From Epiperipatus broadwayi (Eukaryota; Onychophora; Udeonychophora; Euonychophora; Peripatidae): a DNA stretch of 64,000 bases. Both the position numbers and the translations under genes were made by a program. The stretch covers positions 6,466,501 to 6,530,500 of the forward strand of contig JAQFVV010000030.1 of NCBI GenBank assembly GCA_028023455.1, given 5' to 3'. This document shows, one piece after another, positions 1 to 11,457 of the stretch. A model generated the notes under the pieces. It searched no databases and had not been told where the DNA came from. It was given only the letters and a program-made list of their open reading frames with translations. Position 1 is the stretch's first letter. Each line of letters begins with the position of its first letter.

Positions 1-154
1 GATGATTTTTTTATTATTTTTAATTCTTAAAAAAGAAGTTTTTATTGGCGAACTTTTATTTTTTTTTATGTTTACTAATAAAAAAAACAATGTAATGACG
101 TCTGTGCCTGTTACAATATGTATATGTATGAAGAGAATATATGTATATATTTTG

Positions 155-182
155 ATATATATATATATATGTGTGTGTGTGT
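155..182. repeat. TA/TG microsatellite
   Basis: An alternating TA run passes into a TG run. The flanking sequence from 1 to 222 is AT-rich with no supported gene. Confidence 0.9.
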
Positions 183-222
183 GAAATGATGGTTATGTAT
201 TTATATTATTCAAATATTGTAA

Positions 223-260
223 CTCTGATGAAGACTGCTGGATAGTCAAAACTGTAAGGA
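223..260 (+). ncRNA. Hammerhead ribozyme-like motif A1 (decayed)
   Basis: CTGATGA at 225-231 is followed by one extra A, then stem II GACTG (233-237) with TAGTC (243-247), one pair being G-U. The next box is AAAA instead of GAAA, so the essential G12 is lost. ACTGT (251-255) can pair with a second copy of itself as a dimeric stem III. Position 17 would be A256. Stem I is weak. Probably inactive. Confidence 0.6.
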
Positions 261-335
261 AAATAAAGAAGTTTTTAAGAAAATTTGTTTGCATTGAAGT
301 GTATATGAAAGAAGTGTTATAAGCAATATATATAT
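223..335 (+). mobile_element. Family A element fragment (HHR-bearing)
   Basis: This segment of about 110 bp is shared, in reverse orientation, with 11458-11592. Both hold the hammerhead-like motif followed by AAATAAAGAAGTTTT, TGCATTGAAGTGTATAT and TTATAAGCAATATATA. The TGCATTGAAGTGTATAT end also forms the inverted ends of the element at 38400-39476. It has no coding capacity. I infer a short non-autonomous retroelement; boundaries are approximate. Confidence 0.6.
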
Positions 336-974
336 TTCTATGATATGGATTATTATATGTTGTAAATAAATATTTTTATTATTAATTAAATGCATTTTTG
401 TTTCATTGCCATTATGACATCATTGCATAAGCATATCTATTTATCAGAAAATCTGCTTTAATAAATTTGCATTAGTAATTATATTTTAAGATAGTGTCTA
501 TACATTCATTTTGCTTAATAATGATTTAATTATTCTACCTTAATTCTTAGAAGATAAATGTTATACTATTTATTTTATTTCAAATGTACTTGTTATGTAG
601 TTGGCAGCATAAAAGATGTCCTTATTGCCTTCTACATTATTTTGATATTGCTTATTCAAATTTGCATCAGAAAGTATAAGATTTCTGTATTTTATAGTCA
701 GTAGAAGTGAAATAGTTAAATTTAAATACTAGTAAAGTATTTAGAAATATTTTTCAAGTTACCAATTATATATTACTTAAGTATTTGAGCTACTCTGTTA
801 TTATGTAATTTTGTTTCTACTTTCTTAAAAATACTAAGATTCCAAAATAAACTAAAAGAAGTGTCAAATGTTGCATGTCTAGCTTAAATAATAATTACCA
901 TATTTTTGTTAAGAAATTAAAGTATTACCATTAACATTTTGTTCCAAGTGCATTTTATCCCGACTTTGAACCCT
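336..974. other. AT-rich stretch, nothing recognised
   Basis: No coding signal, RNA gene or repeat that I can support. Confidence 0.6.
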
Positions 975-1162
975 GAGATCAAAATATTTTAAACTTGTAA
1001 AAAAACTTATATTGGAGATAAAAATATTTTAAACTTGTAAAAGAATCTATATTTGAGATAAATATATTTTAAAACATAAGACAAAATATTTAAGATTGAA
1101 AAGAACCTATATTTGAGATAAAGATATTTTAATAACTAAGATAAAATTATAAAAGAATCTTG
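975..1162. repeat. Degenerate tandem repeat, about 4 units
   Basis: Four units begin with GAGATAAA or a close variant at 975, 1015, 1055 and 1115. Each contains ATATTTTAA and most end in a CTATATTT-like block. Unit lengths are about 40, 40, 60 and 46 bp. A small perfect hairpin (CAAGAGT/ACTCTTG, 1199-1218) lies just downstream. Function unknown. Confidence 0.6.
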
Positions 1163-2009
1163 TATATTAATAATTATATTTAGCTGTGGTATTGTCCGCA
1201 AGAGTACTTATACTCTTGTGTTTTAAAAATTCATGTTATGTGGTACCTGTTTGTGTAAGCTCTGATTTTTAGCCAACACCTTTTTGTTTGGTCCATGTTC
1301 CGTGACCGATTGATTGCCGTGTTACAATATATAACATTTATAAAAAGAATTTCAAAACAGATCGCGGTCAGTGAAAAGCTGTTACAATTAGTTACTAGAA
1401 GAGAAATCATAAGAGCAATAGCAGTTTTAATGAGAGTAAATCTAAATAGTAGAAAAATGAGAAAAGTATTTTGTTAGCCTTATGAATGGATAAAGAAAAG
1501 CCTCCTTTGAATCAAGTGCTTTGATGTTTTTAAGCCTTTTAAACATTAATCTATGTGGAAACCTCATTAATAAAACAAGTCTACTAATACTGAAAGTATA
1601 TAAATATCTATAATCTATCAAGCTTATAAATCTCAATCTTACATCAAAATGGTCTCAGAAATCTCCTTGAAAATCCAGTTTAAATTTATTTACAGCTCAA
1701 GAAAAAAATATCCAAACATACATGTAAGCCAGAAATCCCTTAAAACTATAAAAGTTTCATCTAATTTGAGAAGTTAACATTTATAATTCTTACAATAAAT
1801 TTGCCATGGACACTGCCAAGATTACTGAGAAACAATGTTTTAATAGTATGACCTCAAATGTTGCAGAAAGATATGATTGATTCTCTAACTGAAGTTAGCT
1901 ATCTAATATATTAAATACTTTGTAGGAAATTACTTGTATTTTGAAAATTCCCAAAATATTTTAAGCTAGCTTCATTAATTTATTTATATTGACTTATTGA
2001 ATGATTACA
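1163..2009. other. AT-rich stretch, nothing recognised
   Basis: Apart from the hairpin at 1199-1218 I see no gene or element. Two short open frames here look random. Confidence 0.5.
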
Positions 2010-2951
2010 ACAATTAGATTATATAATGATACTAGGAAAGTCAACGTTGAGAAAGATGTAAGGCAGGGTGACTCATATCTCCAAAATTTTTTACAGCAGT
2101 GCTGCAAGAAATATTTTGTGGATTAAAATGGGAAGCTAAAGGAGTGAAAGTAAATGGAGATTATTTAAGTCATTTAGATTTTGCAGATGATGTAGTTGTT
2201 TTTGCCAATAATGCTTTAGAGCTGCAAGAAATGTTGCAGTAGTTATCAGATGAAAATAGAACTAAAGATAAATGTTAAAAAGACTAAGTAATGTTTAATT
2301 GATTATCTCAAAATATGAAAATGAAGATTGATTATGATGAGTTAGAAGAAGTTAACAGCTACAAAAACCTTGGTCAGATTATTAATACAGATGGAAACAT
2401 AATGGAGGAAATTAATCATAGAATTAAACTTGGTTGGAGTGCTTTTGGTAGAAATAACTTGATACTAAAAGGAAATATGTCTATGTGTTTGAAAAGGAAG
2501 ATTTTTAATAAATGTGTTTTGCCAGTTCTTACTTATGGATCTAAGACTTGGACACTTAATAGAAGAGCAATACAGAGATTTCAGACCACTCAAAGAAGTA
2601 TGGAGAGATGCATGTTGGGAGTAACAAGAAGAGATCAAAAATGCAATATATGGGTAAGAGAACAAACAGGTGTTATTGATCTCATTAAAAAAATTAAACA
2701 ACTAAAGTGGAGTTGGGCTGGACATATTGCTAAAAGAGATGATAATAGAAGGACAATTAAAATCTTAAACGGGATTCCAAGAGATTGTAAAAGACCCAGA
2801 AAGAGACCACATGTGAGATGGATGGCTGAAATAAGAAAATGTGCAGGGGTGATGTGGAGAAGAGAAACTAAAGATTGGAGAAGATGAATTGAACTTGGAG
2901 AGACCTTCATCCTGCAGTGGATTGATAATGGTTGATGATGATGATGATGAT
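2010..2951 (+). pseudogene. RTE-like non-LTR retrotransposon, 3' end (reverse transcriptase relic)
   Basis: Conceptual translation shows a reverse-transcriptase VRQGD block near 2070 and the catalytic LDFADDVVVF block near 2176-2205. The YxDD tyrosine is replaced by Phe. Stops and frame breaks follow. The longest open stretch (2315-2887, 190 codons) is the C-terminal region of RTE-type enzymes. It has the YLGQI-like block (YKNLGQI here), a YGSKTWTL block, WAGHIAKRDDNR, RPRKRPHVRW and a final ETFILQWIDNG just past a stop. A (GAT)n tail at 2934-2951 matches the short tandem-repeat tails of this clade. The 5' part with the endonuclease is missing, as expected for 5' truncation. Three more copies lie at 12293-13086, 16325-16503 (reverse) and 21392-21584. 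Confidence 0.85.
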
Positions 2952-3341
2952 TGTATGATTTGTTACATATTAATTACATTTCTGTATTTAATTAGATTAT
3001 TACTCCAAGTGCCTTTGTGTCACTGGAAAATAAATAAACTTTGCAGATATTTTAATTAATTTTTGATAATTATACTGAAAATTTAGTCATATATAGTGAC
3101 GTTTTAAGGATTTTACGTATTAAGTCATGAATGTGCAATTTTGTATTTATCACAAGTGAATTGTTGTATTTATATTATCATTAAATTTATTTATTTTTTG
3201 TTAAATTTTGTTTTGATTCTTGTTAATTTTGCCCTTATGCTTCTTTTCTTATCTTGGACAGATGAGAAAATACACTAAATAGATATTCCTCTTTTCCAAT
3301 TACTTATTTTTAAGCAGATCATCACTTGAATTAATAGTTTA
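2952..3341. other. AT-rich stretch, nothing recognised
   Basis: No gene or repeat that I can support. Confidence 0.5.
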
Positions 3342-3656
3342 ATCATTAAAAACCAGTTAACACTTAGACAATCCCAATATCAATAACAATCAAAAATTTC
3401 AAACTGTTGTCAAGGCAACCTCCTTTTAACAATAAAGGAAAAATCCCATCTTTATTAATGGTCCAATATATTTATAAAGACACTAAAGGTTGCATCTTGA
3501 CTACAGAGATTGGAATTTTTGATACAAAGAAGTTTAAATAAACCTCTTTAACCAGATAAATATAACCTGTTTTGAATGCAGACCAAAAAATAGTCAATTA
3601 TAACATTACAAACAGCAATTATAATTTTCAAATTGCACCCAAAGTATCACTTAAAT
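3342..3656 (+). repeat. Left arm of a large inverted repeat
   Basis: The arm begins ATCATTAAAAACCAGTTAAC and runs to the hAT insertion. It continues after it at 5422-5480. Its reverse complement forms the right arm at about 5560-5929 plus 6873-6930. A diverged relative of part of the arm (the GTCAAGGCAACC to TTGACTA part) is at 32521-32690. Non-coding; original element type unknown. Confidence 0.75.
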
Positions 3657-5421
3657 CAATGGTCTTCAACCTTTTCACACCTGCAGACCAGCAAAAATAA
3701 GGATAAGATTTCACGAATCGGCAGAAGTTTACAGATAAATTTTCTTAAAGATGTAACCCGCTTAGCCTTAGATAAGCATAATTGTTATAACTGACCAAAA
3801 CAGCACACTAGTTATTGTGTATTGTAATGGTGTTGCTTACTTTCACTTGCTGAACACAGAAAACAGTACAATAACAATCGTTCTCATTAATGTGCTTGCA
3901 TTTCTATGTTTATTATTTCATTGTTAAAACATGCAAGAATAAAATGTTATTCACCTGAATGTTGGAAAATATCATAGTTAGTGTAATTACATGGCAATGA
4001 TTATGATAAATGTAACATCTGTATTTAATATTAAATATACAATTCGCCATATTTTAAATCTGAAAAAATAAAATGAAACGTGTAAAAGTCTGAAGTTTTG
4101 ATGTTATTGTAATTTTTTTGTGCTGGTGTGTTGAAAGGATAAAAAAATGTAATTAATAGCAAAATTTTTTTTTAAAAATGGTAAAATAGATATTGCGTAA
4201 TAGAAATAAAGCCCCGCCCCCAAAAAATGCCGTATAGTCGCTGTCTTTTAAAAAAAAGACAACGAAAGTTGAAAAAGTCAAAAGTTTTGATCTTATTTTA
4301 AATTTTTTTTGGAGGGGGGGGGAGTGGAAATATTTTATCTACACTGAGACAAAAGTTATTTTTTGTTTGTTTTTATTTTTAAAAAAAGGTAACAGACATT
4401 GGTTTTAAAAATAAAAGTTTTAGTATATTAGCAGTATAATAATAAAAAACCCCAAAATATTGCCTTATAGGCCAAAAAAAAAAGTGGCATTTTTTAAACA
4501 AAAAAAAAGAAAACGAAACTTGAAAAAGTCAAAAGTTTTGATCTTATTTTAATTTGGGGGTGGGTGGGGGTGAGAAATACTTTGACTTCACTGAGACAAA
4601 AGTTACTTTTGGTTTGTTTTTATTTTTTTAAAAAGGTAATAAACATTGGTTTTAAAAATAAAAGTTTTAGTATATTAGTGGTATACAAATAAAGGCAAAA
4701 AAGATATCGCCTTATAGGCCAAAAAAAGTGGCCATATTTTTAAACAAAAAAACAACCTGAAACTTAAAAAAGTCAAAAGTTTTGATCTTACTTTATTTTG
4801 GGGTGGGAGGGGGGTATATTGAAAAATACTTTGTAAAAGTTAGAGACAGAAATTATTTTTTGGTTTTTATTTTTAAAAAAAGGTAAAAAAAATTGATTTC
4901 AAAAATAAAAGTTAAAGCCAAAAAAACCCACTAAAAATGAAATATTGTATTAACAGAGGGAGTAGAAAAAATTTAAAAAATCAAAAAAAGTCATATTTTT
5001 AAAATTGCGGCCTGGTAATGTTACATTTTATTGTTTTAACACATAAACAATGCCGACAAGTGGCCATGATTGGCTATCAAAAGACAACTAGTGTTTATAT
5101 AATAAAAAACTTTTTTTTAAAATTTTGAATTTTTTTAGACAAATAATATAAAATTTAATTCTACCCCTCTATAAACATCTGTGATAAATAGAAAAACAAA
5201 TTAATTTATGTATGATTGATTAGATTTTGTTTTTGTTCTGTTTCTTTTTTTTTAACCAGGTAAAAATGTGATGAAAAAATAAATAAAAACTGTTTATATT
5301 AATTAAAAGTTTAAAATCTTATTATTTTGTTATTACTAACTTTCTTGCCAGTCTAGCGCGGCCCAGCAGAAAACTTCTGCGGCCCAATGCCGGTCTGCGG
5401 ATCGGTGGTTGAAGACCACTG
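3657..5421. mobile_element. Non-autonomous hAT-like DNA transposon
   Basis: The ends are inverted repeats: CAATGGTCTTCAACC at the left, and at the right the complement of CAGTGGTCTTCAACC. They differ at one position in 15. Both sides carry the 8-bp duplication ACTTAAAT (3649-3656 and 5422-5429), the size made by hAT transposases. Inner terminal sequence (GCAGACC and a GCGGCCC box near 5360) is more GC-rich than the AT-rich core. No transposase frame is visible in 1765 bp, so it must have moved using an enzyme from elsewhere. It lies inside the left arm of the older inverted repeat. The interior holds a long tandem repeat. Confidence 0.85.
4075..4990. repeat. Tandem repeat inside the hAT element, about 245-bp period
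   Basis: A GTCAAAAGTTTTGATCT block recurs near 4278, 4527 and 4769, with a weaker first copy near 4085. Each is followed by a G-rich run, a GAGACAAAAGTTA block, GGTTTTTATTTTT and AAATAAAAGTT. The period is about 245 bp for the last units, and about 190 bp between the first and second. Confidence 0.75.
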
Positions 5422-5929
5422 ACTTAAATAATAAGTATAATAATGCTCAAGGCTAAATGGGTTTGTAAGTAATCATTAAAAACCAGTTAATTAATAACAC
5501 TTAGACAATCCAAATATCAATATCAGTCGACAATTCCAAATTGTTATCAAGTGTTAACTGGTTTTTAAGATTATTTACAAACCTATTTAGACTTAGCATT
5601 ATTACAATTATTATTTAAAAAATACTTTGGGTGCAATTTGAAAATTATAATTGCAGTTTGTAATGTTATAATTGATGATTTATTAATCTGCATTCAGGAC
5701 AGCTTATATTTATCTGTTTAAAAAGATTTATTTAAACTTCTTTGTATCAATTATTTCAATCTCTGTGGTTAAGTTGCAATCTTTAGTGTCTATAAAAAAT
5801 ATATTGGACCCTTAAATAAAGGTGAAATTCCACCTTTATTGTAAAAATAGGTTGCCTTTACAACTGTTTGAAATTGTTGATTGTTATTGATATTGGGATG
5901 TGTAAGTATTAACAGGTTTTTAATGATTA
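5422..5929. repeat. Continuation of left arm, spacer and right arm of the inverted repeat
   Basis: 5422-5480 resumes the left arm after the hAT. From about 5560 the sequence is the reverse complement of it, reaching TTTTTAATGATTA at 5929. The right arm is then interrupted by a TA-targeted element and ends after 6873. The spacer contains a second start of the arm (ATTAAAAACCAGTTAA), so the structure is partly tandem as well as inverted. Confidence 0.75.
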
Positions 5930-6872
5930 CACCTGGGTCTCTTTTTATGCGGACTTATTTAACACGATTTTGAAGTTACGTGATTCCATGTTTCACAGGA
6001 AGTTGAACTCCGATAATGCGCTATTACTTTAAATAATAAATTTCGCGTATATTGAAAGTAATAGCACATTATTGGAATTCGACTTTCATCTTAGTAATTT
6101 CAATCTTTTCAGTGTTTTATAATAGTAAGATTCTATGCAATAATGAAATTAAAATCATGATTTCCACATTTTATGTATACACACATTAAATTTTACAAGA
6201 TTATAATGTAAATTTGTTCAAACATTGTGCGTGTTAATTTTGCATTTTAAATCACATTCTGCTTTTACTTTTTAAAAAAGAACGTAATCAATTATTAATC
6301 ATTTAGTGTCCGCAAGTTTATTTTTAATCGGTAATAGTGAGCACAATTAAAATTGAAAATTAAAAAATTAAAGACAAAATAAGAATTTAATTTTTAGTTG
6401 TTAGATTAATTACTAATTACGTTGTCACCAGAAAAACCCTTAACAACATGAGAGTGACGTTGGCGCTAGTTGTATTTTCTCATGTGAAGAATTTGATTTT
6501 TTTCCCAGTTTGCAAACGAACCTGTTTATTGGCAAATCGTGATAATAATTAAAATGTGTATAAAAAAAATGTAAATTACTGTAAATTATGCATAAAAATA
6601 TATTGTTTTGAATAAAATTAAATATTATAGTTAAAAAAAGTTTGTCTTGTATCAATTTTTTTCAAATTTGAATTTTTTTATTAGTATCATATTTTATTTC
6701 CTTTTTTTTTTTTTTTTGCACGAATTTTAAAGTAATTTTACATTGATGCTTTGCTTTTGCGCGATGTTTAAAAAATCTCAGTCCGTATCCCCCCTTTTTC
6801 AAGGTAAGTTACATCTACTTTTGCACGTGTTTTCTGAGGAACCTATCTATTGTGTAAAACGAGACCCAGGTG
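5930..6872. mobile_element. Tigger/pogo-like MITE with TA target
   Basis: Both ends read CACCTGGGTCTC inward, with TTTTAT nearby, and TA lies on both sides (5928-5929 and 6873-6874). The empty site is visible in the other arm of the surrounding repeat at about 5461-5477, where the two flanks are joined with a single TA. A second copy in opposite orientation is at 33057-34071. The CTCGTTTTAT-like end resembles Tigger terminal repeats. No transposase is readable. The open frame at 6743-6928 runs across the element end and is not a gene. The interior has a hairpin at 6002-6083. Confidence 0.75.
6002..6083. repeat. Imperfect hairpin inside the MITE
   Basis: Left arm 6002-6030 (GTTGAACTCCGATAATGCGC onward) and right arm 6055-6083 are near-complementary over about 29 bp with a 24-base loop. 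Confidence 0.75.
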
Positions 6873-6970
6873 TACTTACAAACCCATTTAGCCTTGAGCA
6901 TTATTACACTTATAATACTTTTACATAAGATTTGAAATACTAGGCACTCTTATACCTGGAGCCTAATTGT

Positions 6971-7033
6971 AAATATAGGGGATTTGAACTCAGACTTTAA
7001 GCATGAAAGTCTGAGTGCAAATCCCTTATATTT
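6971..7033. repeat. Near-perfect hairpin with tRNA B-box-like arms
   Basis: Arms 6971-6998 and 7005-7033 are complementary with a few mismatches and a 6-base loop. The left arm holds GATTTGAACTCAGACT, the complement of a B-box-like AGTTCAAATC. Origin unknown; possibly a fold-back fragment of a tRNA-related repeat. Confidence 0.6.
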
Positions 7034-7182
7034 TTAATTCTTTTACATATTAATTAGGAAATTCTCATAAAGAATGATGATCATGTGAAATTCTAATTTC
7101 TGTTATATAAGAAGCTCAAAAAAAGAATGTAAGCATAGTCATTGATTGATCTTCAAATGTATATAAATTCCACATTTCAATA

Positions 7183-7184
<2 letters not shown>

Positions 7185-7242
<58 letters not shown>
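7185..7242. repeat. (AT)n microsatellite
   Basis: About 29 uninterrupted AT dinucleotides directly abut the family B unit downstream. Confidence 0.95.
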
Positions 7243-7245
<3 letters not shown>

Positions 7246-7645
7246 ATGTGATGTATGACTTGATTTTATTACTATTAGTATTTGGCTGTTATTGGCTTTG
7301 GCAAAATTAAATGGCTAAGTCTTTTAATATATGATGTATCTGAATTTAGTTCAAGCCCATATGATTATTCCAGTTGAAGAGCTGAATTTAAAGACATGTA
7401 GATGTCTGAAAATTTCAGACTTTCTTCTTAAGAGTTAAGTATTAGATAAATGCTTAGCTTGAGTTGGTATTTTGAATCTGGTGTCCTAGCTCCTCACTGA
7501 AGAGAGTCATAACTCAAAACTGGTCCGGGAATGGGGACAATCCCAGATAAAGATTTCAACTGTATCTCTGGTGGCATTTATCATAAAAAAATAATAAACT
7601 GGTTTAGAGCTATTAACACACTCTTTATTATATATATTGTAGCCT
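7243..7645 (+). mobile_element. Family B unit (HHR-bearing, non-coding)
   Basis: About 400 bp, shared in order with units near 19.7, 20.7, 24.6-25.4, 55.0 and 59.5-60.4 kb. The order is GTCATGTGATGTATGACTT, a TTGGCAAAATTAAATGGCTA-like block, a palindromic TCTGAAAATTTCAGA block, the hammerhead motif, a GATAAAG block, a CATTTATCATAAA block and GAGCTATTAACACACTC at the end. No coding capacity. It starts right after a TA microsatellite. I infer a retrozyme-like or PLE-derived non-autonomous retroelement. Confidence 0.7.
7492..7530 (+). ncRNA. Hammerhead ribozyme-like motif B1
   Basis: CTGAAGA (7497-7503), stem II GAGT/ACTC with loop CATA (7504-7515), then AAAA in place of GAAA. ACTGGT (7519-7524) can pair with itself in a dimer using G-U pairs. 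The cleavage position is C7525 in GTC. Stem I CCTCA (7492-7496) pairs with CGGGA at three of five positions. Loss of G12 predicts low or no activity. Confidence 0.65.
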
Positions 7646-7882
7646 TTGGTTTTAACCAAAGCTCCATTAATTTTTAAGCTGAGTTATTTATGGCAGTGTT
7701 TATTAAAATTTTCCTCATAGAATATATTTTATGGTAATATATAAGCTTTCTATGCGATGCTAAATCAAATCAAAATCAAAGTTCAAATAGATTTACGTAA
7801 ATTGCTTAGCACACAAACCTAAATTCATTCATAAAGTTTTATAAACGGAGATTATTTTATTTAGTGTCAATTTAATAAAGTA

Positions 7883-8005
7883 GTCAAGCGTTGTTAGCCG
7901 AGAAGTCAGCGCAGCCGCTTTGTAAGCAAGCAGTTGGTTGCAGACGGTTGTTGCGGGTTCGTTTCCCGGCCGATTCTATGACATATGAAGAAAAGAAAAA
8001 AAAAT
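7883..8005 (+). mobile_element. tRNA-derived SINE, subfamily 1
   Basis: It starts GTCAAGCG, has an A-box-like GCCGAGAAGTCAGC, an anticodon-arm region, a B box GCGGGTTCGTTTCCC, and ends CTATGACATATGAAG plus an A-rich tail. The fold is like a class II tRNA (Ser/Leu type). A small insertion separates the anticodon region from the B box. Eight more copies lie in the window. Confidence 0.85.
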
Positions 8006-8579
8006 TAATAATGTAAGATTAAATCAGAAACCGTTACAGTTGAGAAATTTATTTGGTAAAAATATTTTGCAAGTTATTATTAATAATTTAAAAATTAAAA
8101 AAGAGAGAGGGGGGGGCTAGATTTATAAGTTAACTTCGTGAGAGTGACAAGTAAACAATCGTATTGTTTATAACAATGAATTATAACGCTAGAATTAATA
8201 AAAGCAAATTGTCAAAGAAAAATATCAAGAATCAATCAAAGTATTAAGCAGTCGGTTTAGATAGAATTTTATGTGTGTAGAAGTGTATATGCGTAAAGTT
8301 TATCATAAATTTGAATTACAGAATTAATTACAAATCAAGAGAAATAATGTATGATATCGGTGGAAAGCTTTTTTAAAGAATTATTCTTTTGTTTTAATGT
8401 CTCATTCATAGCAGCCAATTCCCATTCAAAATTCCGGGTTTGAAATCAGGTTGCTATGCATATTTTTTTTATTAAAAACTTTCATTTTTATTCTTTAGCA
8501 GAGATTTTCATGAGTGGAATTTTTTTTAACAAAACCACGTGATATTTATAAAATTGTGAATAAATAATTATAACACAAT
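8006..8579. other. AT-rich stretch, nothing recognised
   Basis: Contains a purine/poly-G tract near 8100-8118; no gene or element supported. Confidence 0.5.
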
Positions 8580-10860
8580 ACAAACTCTTTTTACTCTCCA
8601 TACTAGTTCTTCATCTCTCCAACTCCCTATTCTTTATTAATGCATCTATTCTTCTATCCCATTCCTTACCACTATAATAACACTCAACAATCCTCCAACA
8701 CAATCATCCCACCTTTTGTATAAATATACTGATATAAATTCTTTATCCAAATCTTCTGCATACCGCATTACCTTTCTCACCGATCTTGTTGCCTGCCTTT
8801 TACTCATAACCCAATTAAATACTATTTTAGCTATTCTTTTATTGTCCATAAACTGCAATCTACTGAACATTTCCATTTTGCTTTTTGCATCTCTCATATA
8901 AAAACTTGACCCTCCCATTTCTCCTTGAATTGCCTCCTTTGCTGTCCACACCTCAGCATCTAATGCATGTCTTCCTACTTCCCTTTGTACTTTTTCTAAG
9001 TAATCTAATACCCCTTTACTAACACACAATGCATCATTGACATATGTTAACCCTGCTACTGCAACTTCCTTCCATACAATTCTAACCACATCATATGAAA
9101 ATACTGTTAATTTCTTTATTAATCTCTTTCTTTTCTTTGCTTCATTTATCAATTTTTTCTCCCATTCATCCAAGCAATTTTTCTGATTACTTAAGATGAT
9201 TCCCAAATAACTGTATCTATCCACTGCACTTAACTTTATATCTCCCAACAAAAATTCTTCATCTTCTCTTTCCCTAGTATTAACCATCATTATATTTGAT
9301 TTTTTCTTCACTAAATTTAATCCCCATCTCTTTACCCGCCCTTGTGCATATCCCCAACATAACTTTCATATCTTCGTTTCTTTCTGCACACAAAAAGACA
9401 TCATCTGCAAAAAAAGTCCCAACAAACTATATACTCACTTGCCACCTATTAACAGTATCTCTATCCCTTTTTCTAGTCTTTCTATTGCTCTCTTTTATTT
9501 CACTCAAATACAACAAAAACAAAATAGGTGATATAGGGCATCATTGCCTTAGTCTCACCCCATTTTTAACTTTAACTGATTCTATATCATTTAATTGATA
9601 TGTATAATAATTATTTTCATATAATCTCTTAATAATATCCACTAAGGCTTCGTCCATTCCCAAATTTTCTAAATGTACCCATAATCTATTTCTATTTACT
9701 ATATCATATGCCTTCTCTATATCTATAAAACTCATACATAACTGTCTACCTGAATTTCTATTCATATTCATAAGTTGTGTAACTACAAATAAACTATCTC
9801 CTATACGCCTATCTGACCTAAAACCTCATTGCATTTCTCCCACTTCACTATTTTATTTCTTCCATTTTGCAACTTTTCCAGCCATCATATATGAAAAAAC
9901 TTTATATAAAACTGATATTACCACTATTGGTCTATAATTGTTTAACTTTCTATGATCCCTACCCTTTCCTTTAAATAATAGTCTTACTCTTGTATTACTC
10001 CAACTACCCAGAAAAACACTTCTGAGCTACCTTATTACATGATAATAGCTTTATTTTTGCCCTATGCCCTAAATTCACTACCATATTTGCTGCCCATCCA
10101 TCTAAACCTCGTGCCTTGCCACTTTTCAATTTCTTCCCTGCCTCATTCAGTTCATTTTCTGTAAACCTAATATTCCCATTACTATATGCTTTCATATTTT
10201 CTATCCCCCTGTCCTTCACACTTGACATCTTTTCTATATTCATTACATACCTATTCAAGATTCTCTCTAATTCTTCTCTAGAGCTACACTCTATTTCCTC
10301 ATCATCTAGTAATACTAAACTTTCTCCTCCCTATATTTCTCCTTTTAATGTAATTCCAAAATTTTTTACTTCCATCTCTTCCACTTTTATTAATATCCTC
10401 CAACAATTTACTATTCAACTTCATTCTCTCTCTATAATTATTTATTTTAGCTAACTTCTTCTTTTCTAAGTACTTTTCCCATTTAGCATTAATATCTTTT
10501 TCACTTTCTTTGTTCTTAGGTCTTAATAGCACACTTATATTCTCTGCATGCTTTTTTCCTTTCTTTTAAACTTTAACTAACTCTCATTTTTTTATTACTT
10601 TTATTCTTTTGAATATTCTCACTCAAAACCCTATTTGCCACTTTTTCTATTTCATCATACCAGTCCTTATACTCATCCCCAACTAACTCTTCCATGGTGT
10701 CTTCAACTTGTATTTTATACTCTTCCAACTCATTCTTATCATTCATTCTCCATCCACATCTTCCACTATTGTTTCTACTTTTATTTCTATTCTCCATCAC
10801 ATTACTAACCATTTCGATTACAAAGAAATTATATATGAATTTATTAAGTAGCGCCACCTG
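8580..10860 (-). pseudogene. Non-LTR retrotransposon with reverse transcriptase (decayed)
   Basis: Read on the minus strand, about 2.3 kb carries pieces of one polyprotein in broken frames. An acidic, Lys-rich N-terminal region spans 10857-10302. Then come KKLKSGKARGLDGW at about 10135 (RT finger block), YRPI near 9935, SFIDIEKAYDIVNRNRLW near 9730-9680, and GVRLRQ followed by CPISPILFLLY near 9550-9500. The catalytic FFADDVFL lies near 9410. The C-terminal region (9311-8646, 221 codons) contains YSYLGIILSNQ. Several in-frame stops and at least three frame changes show that it is dead. No endonuclease is readable upstream, so the 5' end is missing or diverged. The clade is uncertain (Jockey/CR1-like or other). 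It is distinct from the RTE-like copies, whose C-terminus differs completely. Confidence 0.85.
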
Positions 10861-11457
10861 GTTGCAATATTGTTTCTATTATTCAAATAAAATATTGTAA
10901 TTATTTAATACAGTGAAAGTTTTTTACAAAAATTTTATTAAATAGATAAATAGGGTTTTACCAAAAACTCATTGTGATCTTATAGAACCAAAAATATACT
11001 TTTTGGTATCAGGAAAATGTCAAAAAATAAAATGTAATGAAGTATATGATTTTTATACCGCTTTTAGTGATTTAAGCAGGTCACACGACTCAAATAATCA
11101 ACAAAGTTATACTAATGTTTAAAAATAGGTGAATGTTCATTTATGATTATTCCTATTATGGTGCAAAAAATAGCACTAGTGTTGGGTGGAAAGACTAAAG
11201 CACTTGAAATAAAAATCAGTGTTAAAACATTTAGTGCCAGTTTTGAATTAGATGTCAAAATATGATAAAGATACAATGTTTGGGATTATTAATTTGAAAT
11301 GATAAAAACGAAAGCAAAATTTTAAACTTATTGGTTCTTAATCTTATAGTATACTAATGACTATGCTATTCTTATCAATTAAGATAATATTTGTAATGCA
11401 AACTATAAAAAATTGGTTTATTAATTAATGATCAAAACATTTAGGAGATTTATTCAC
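10861..11457. other. AT-rich stretch, nothing recognised
   Basis: No gene or element supported. Confidence 0.5.

Noticed and set aside
2465-2910. Reverse-strand frames opposite the RTE-like LINE
   Set aside because: Antisense of the reverse-transcriptase frame; no independent support.
6743-6928. A 61-codon frame
   Set aside because: It crosses the right end of the Tigger-like MITE into the inverted repeat.
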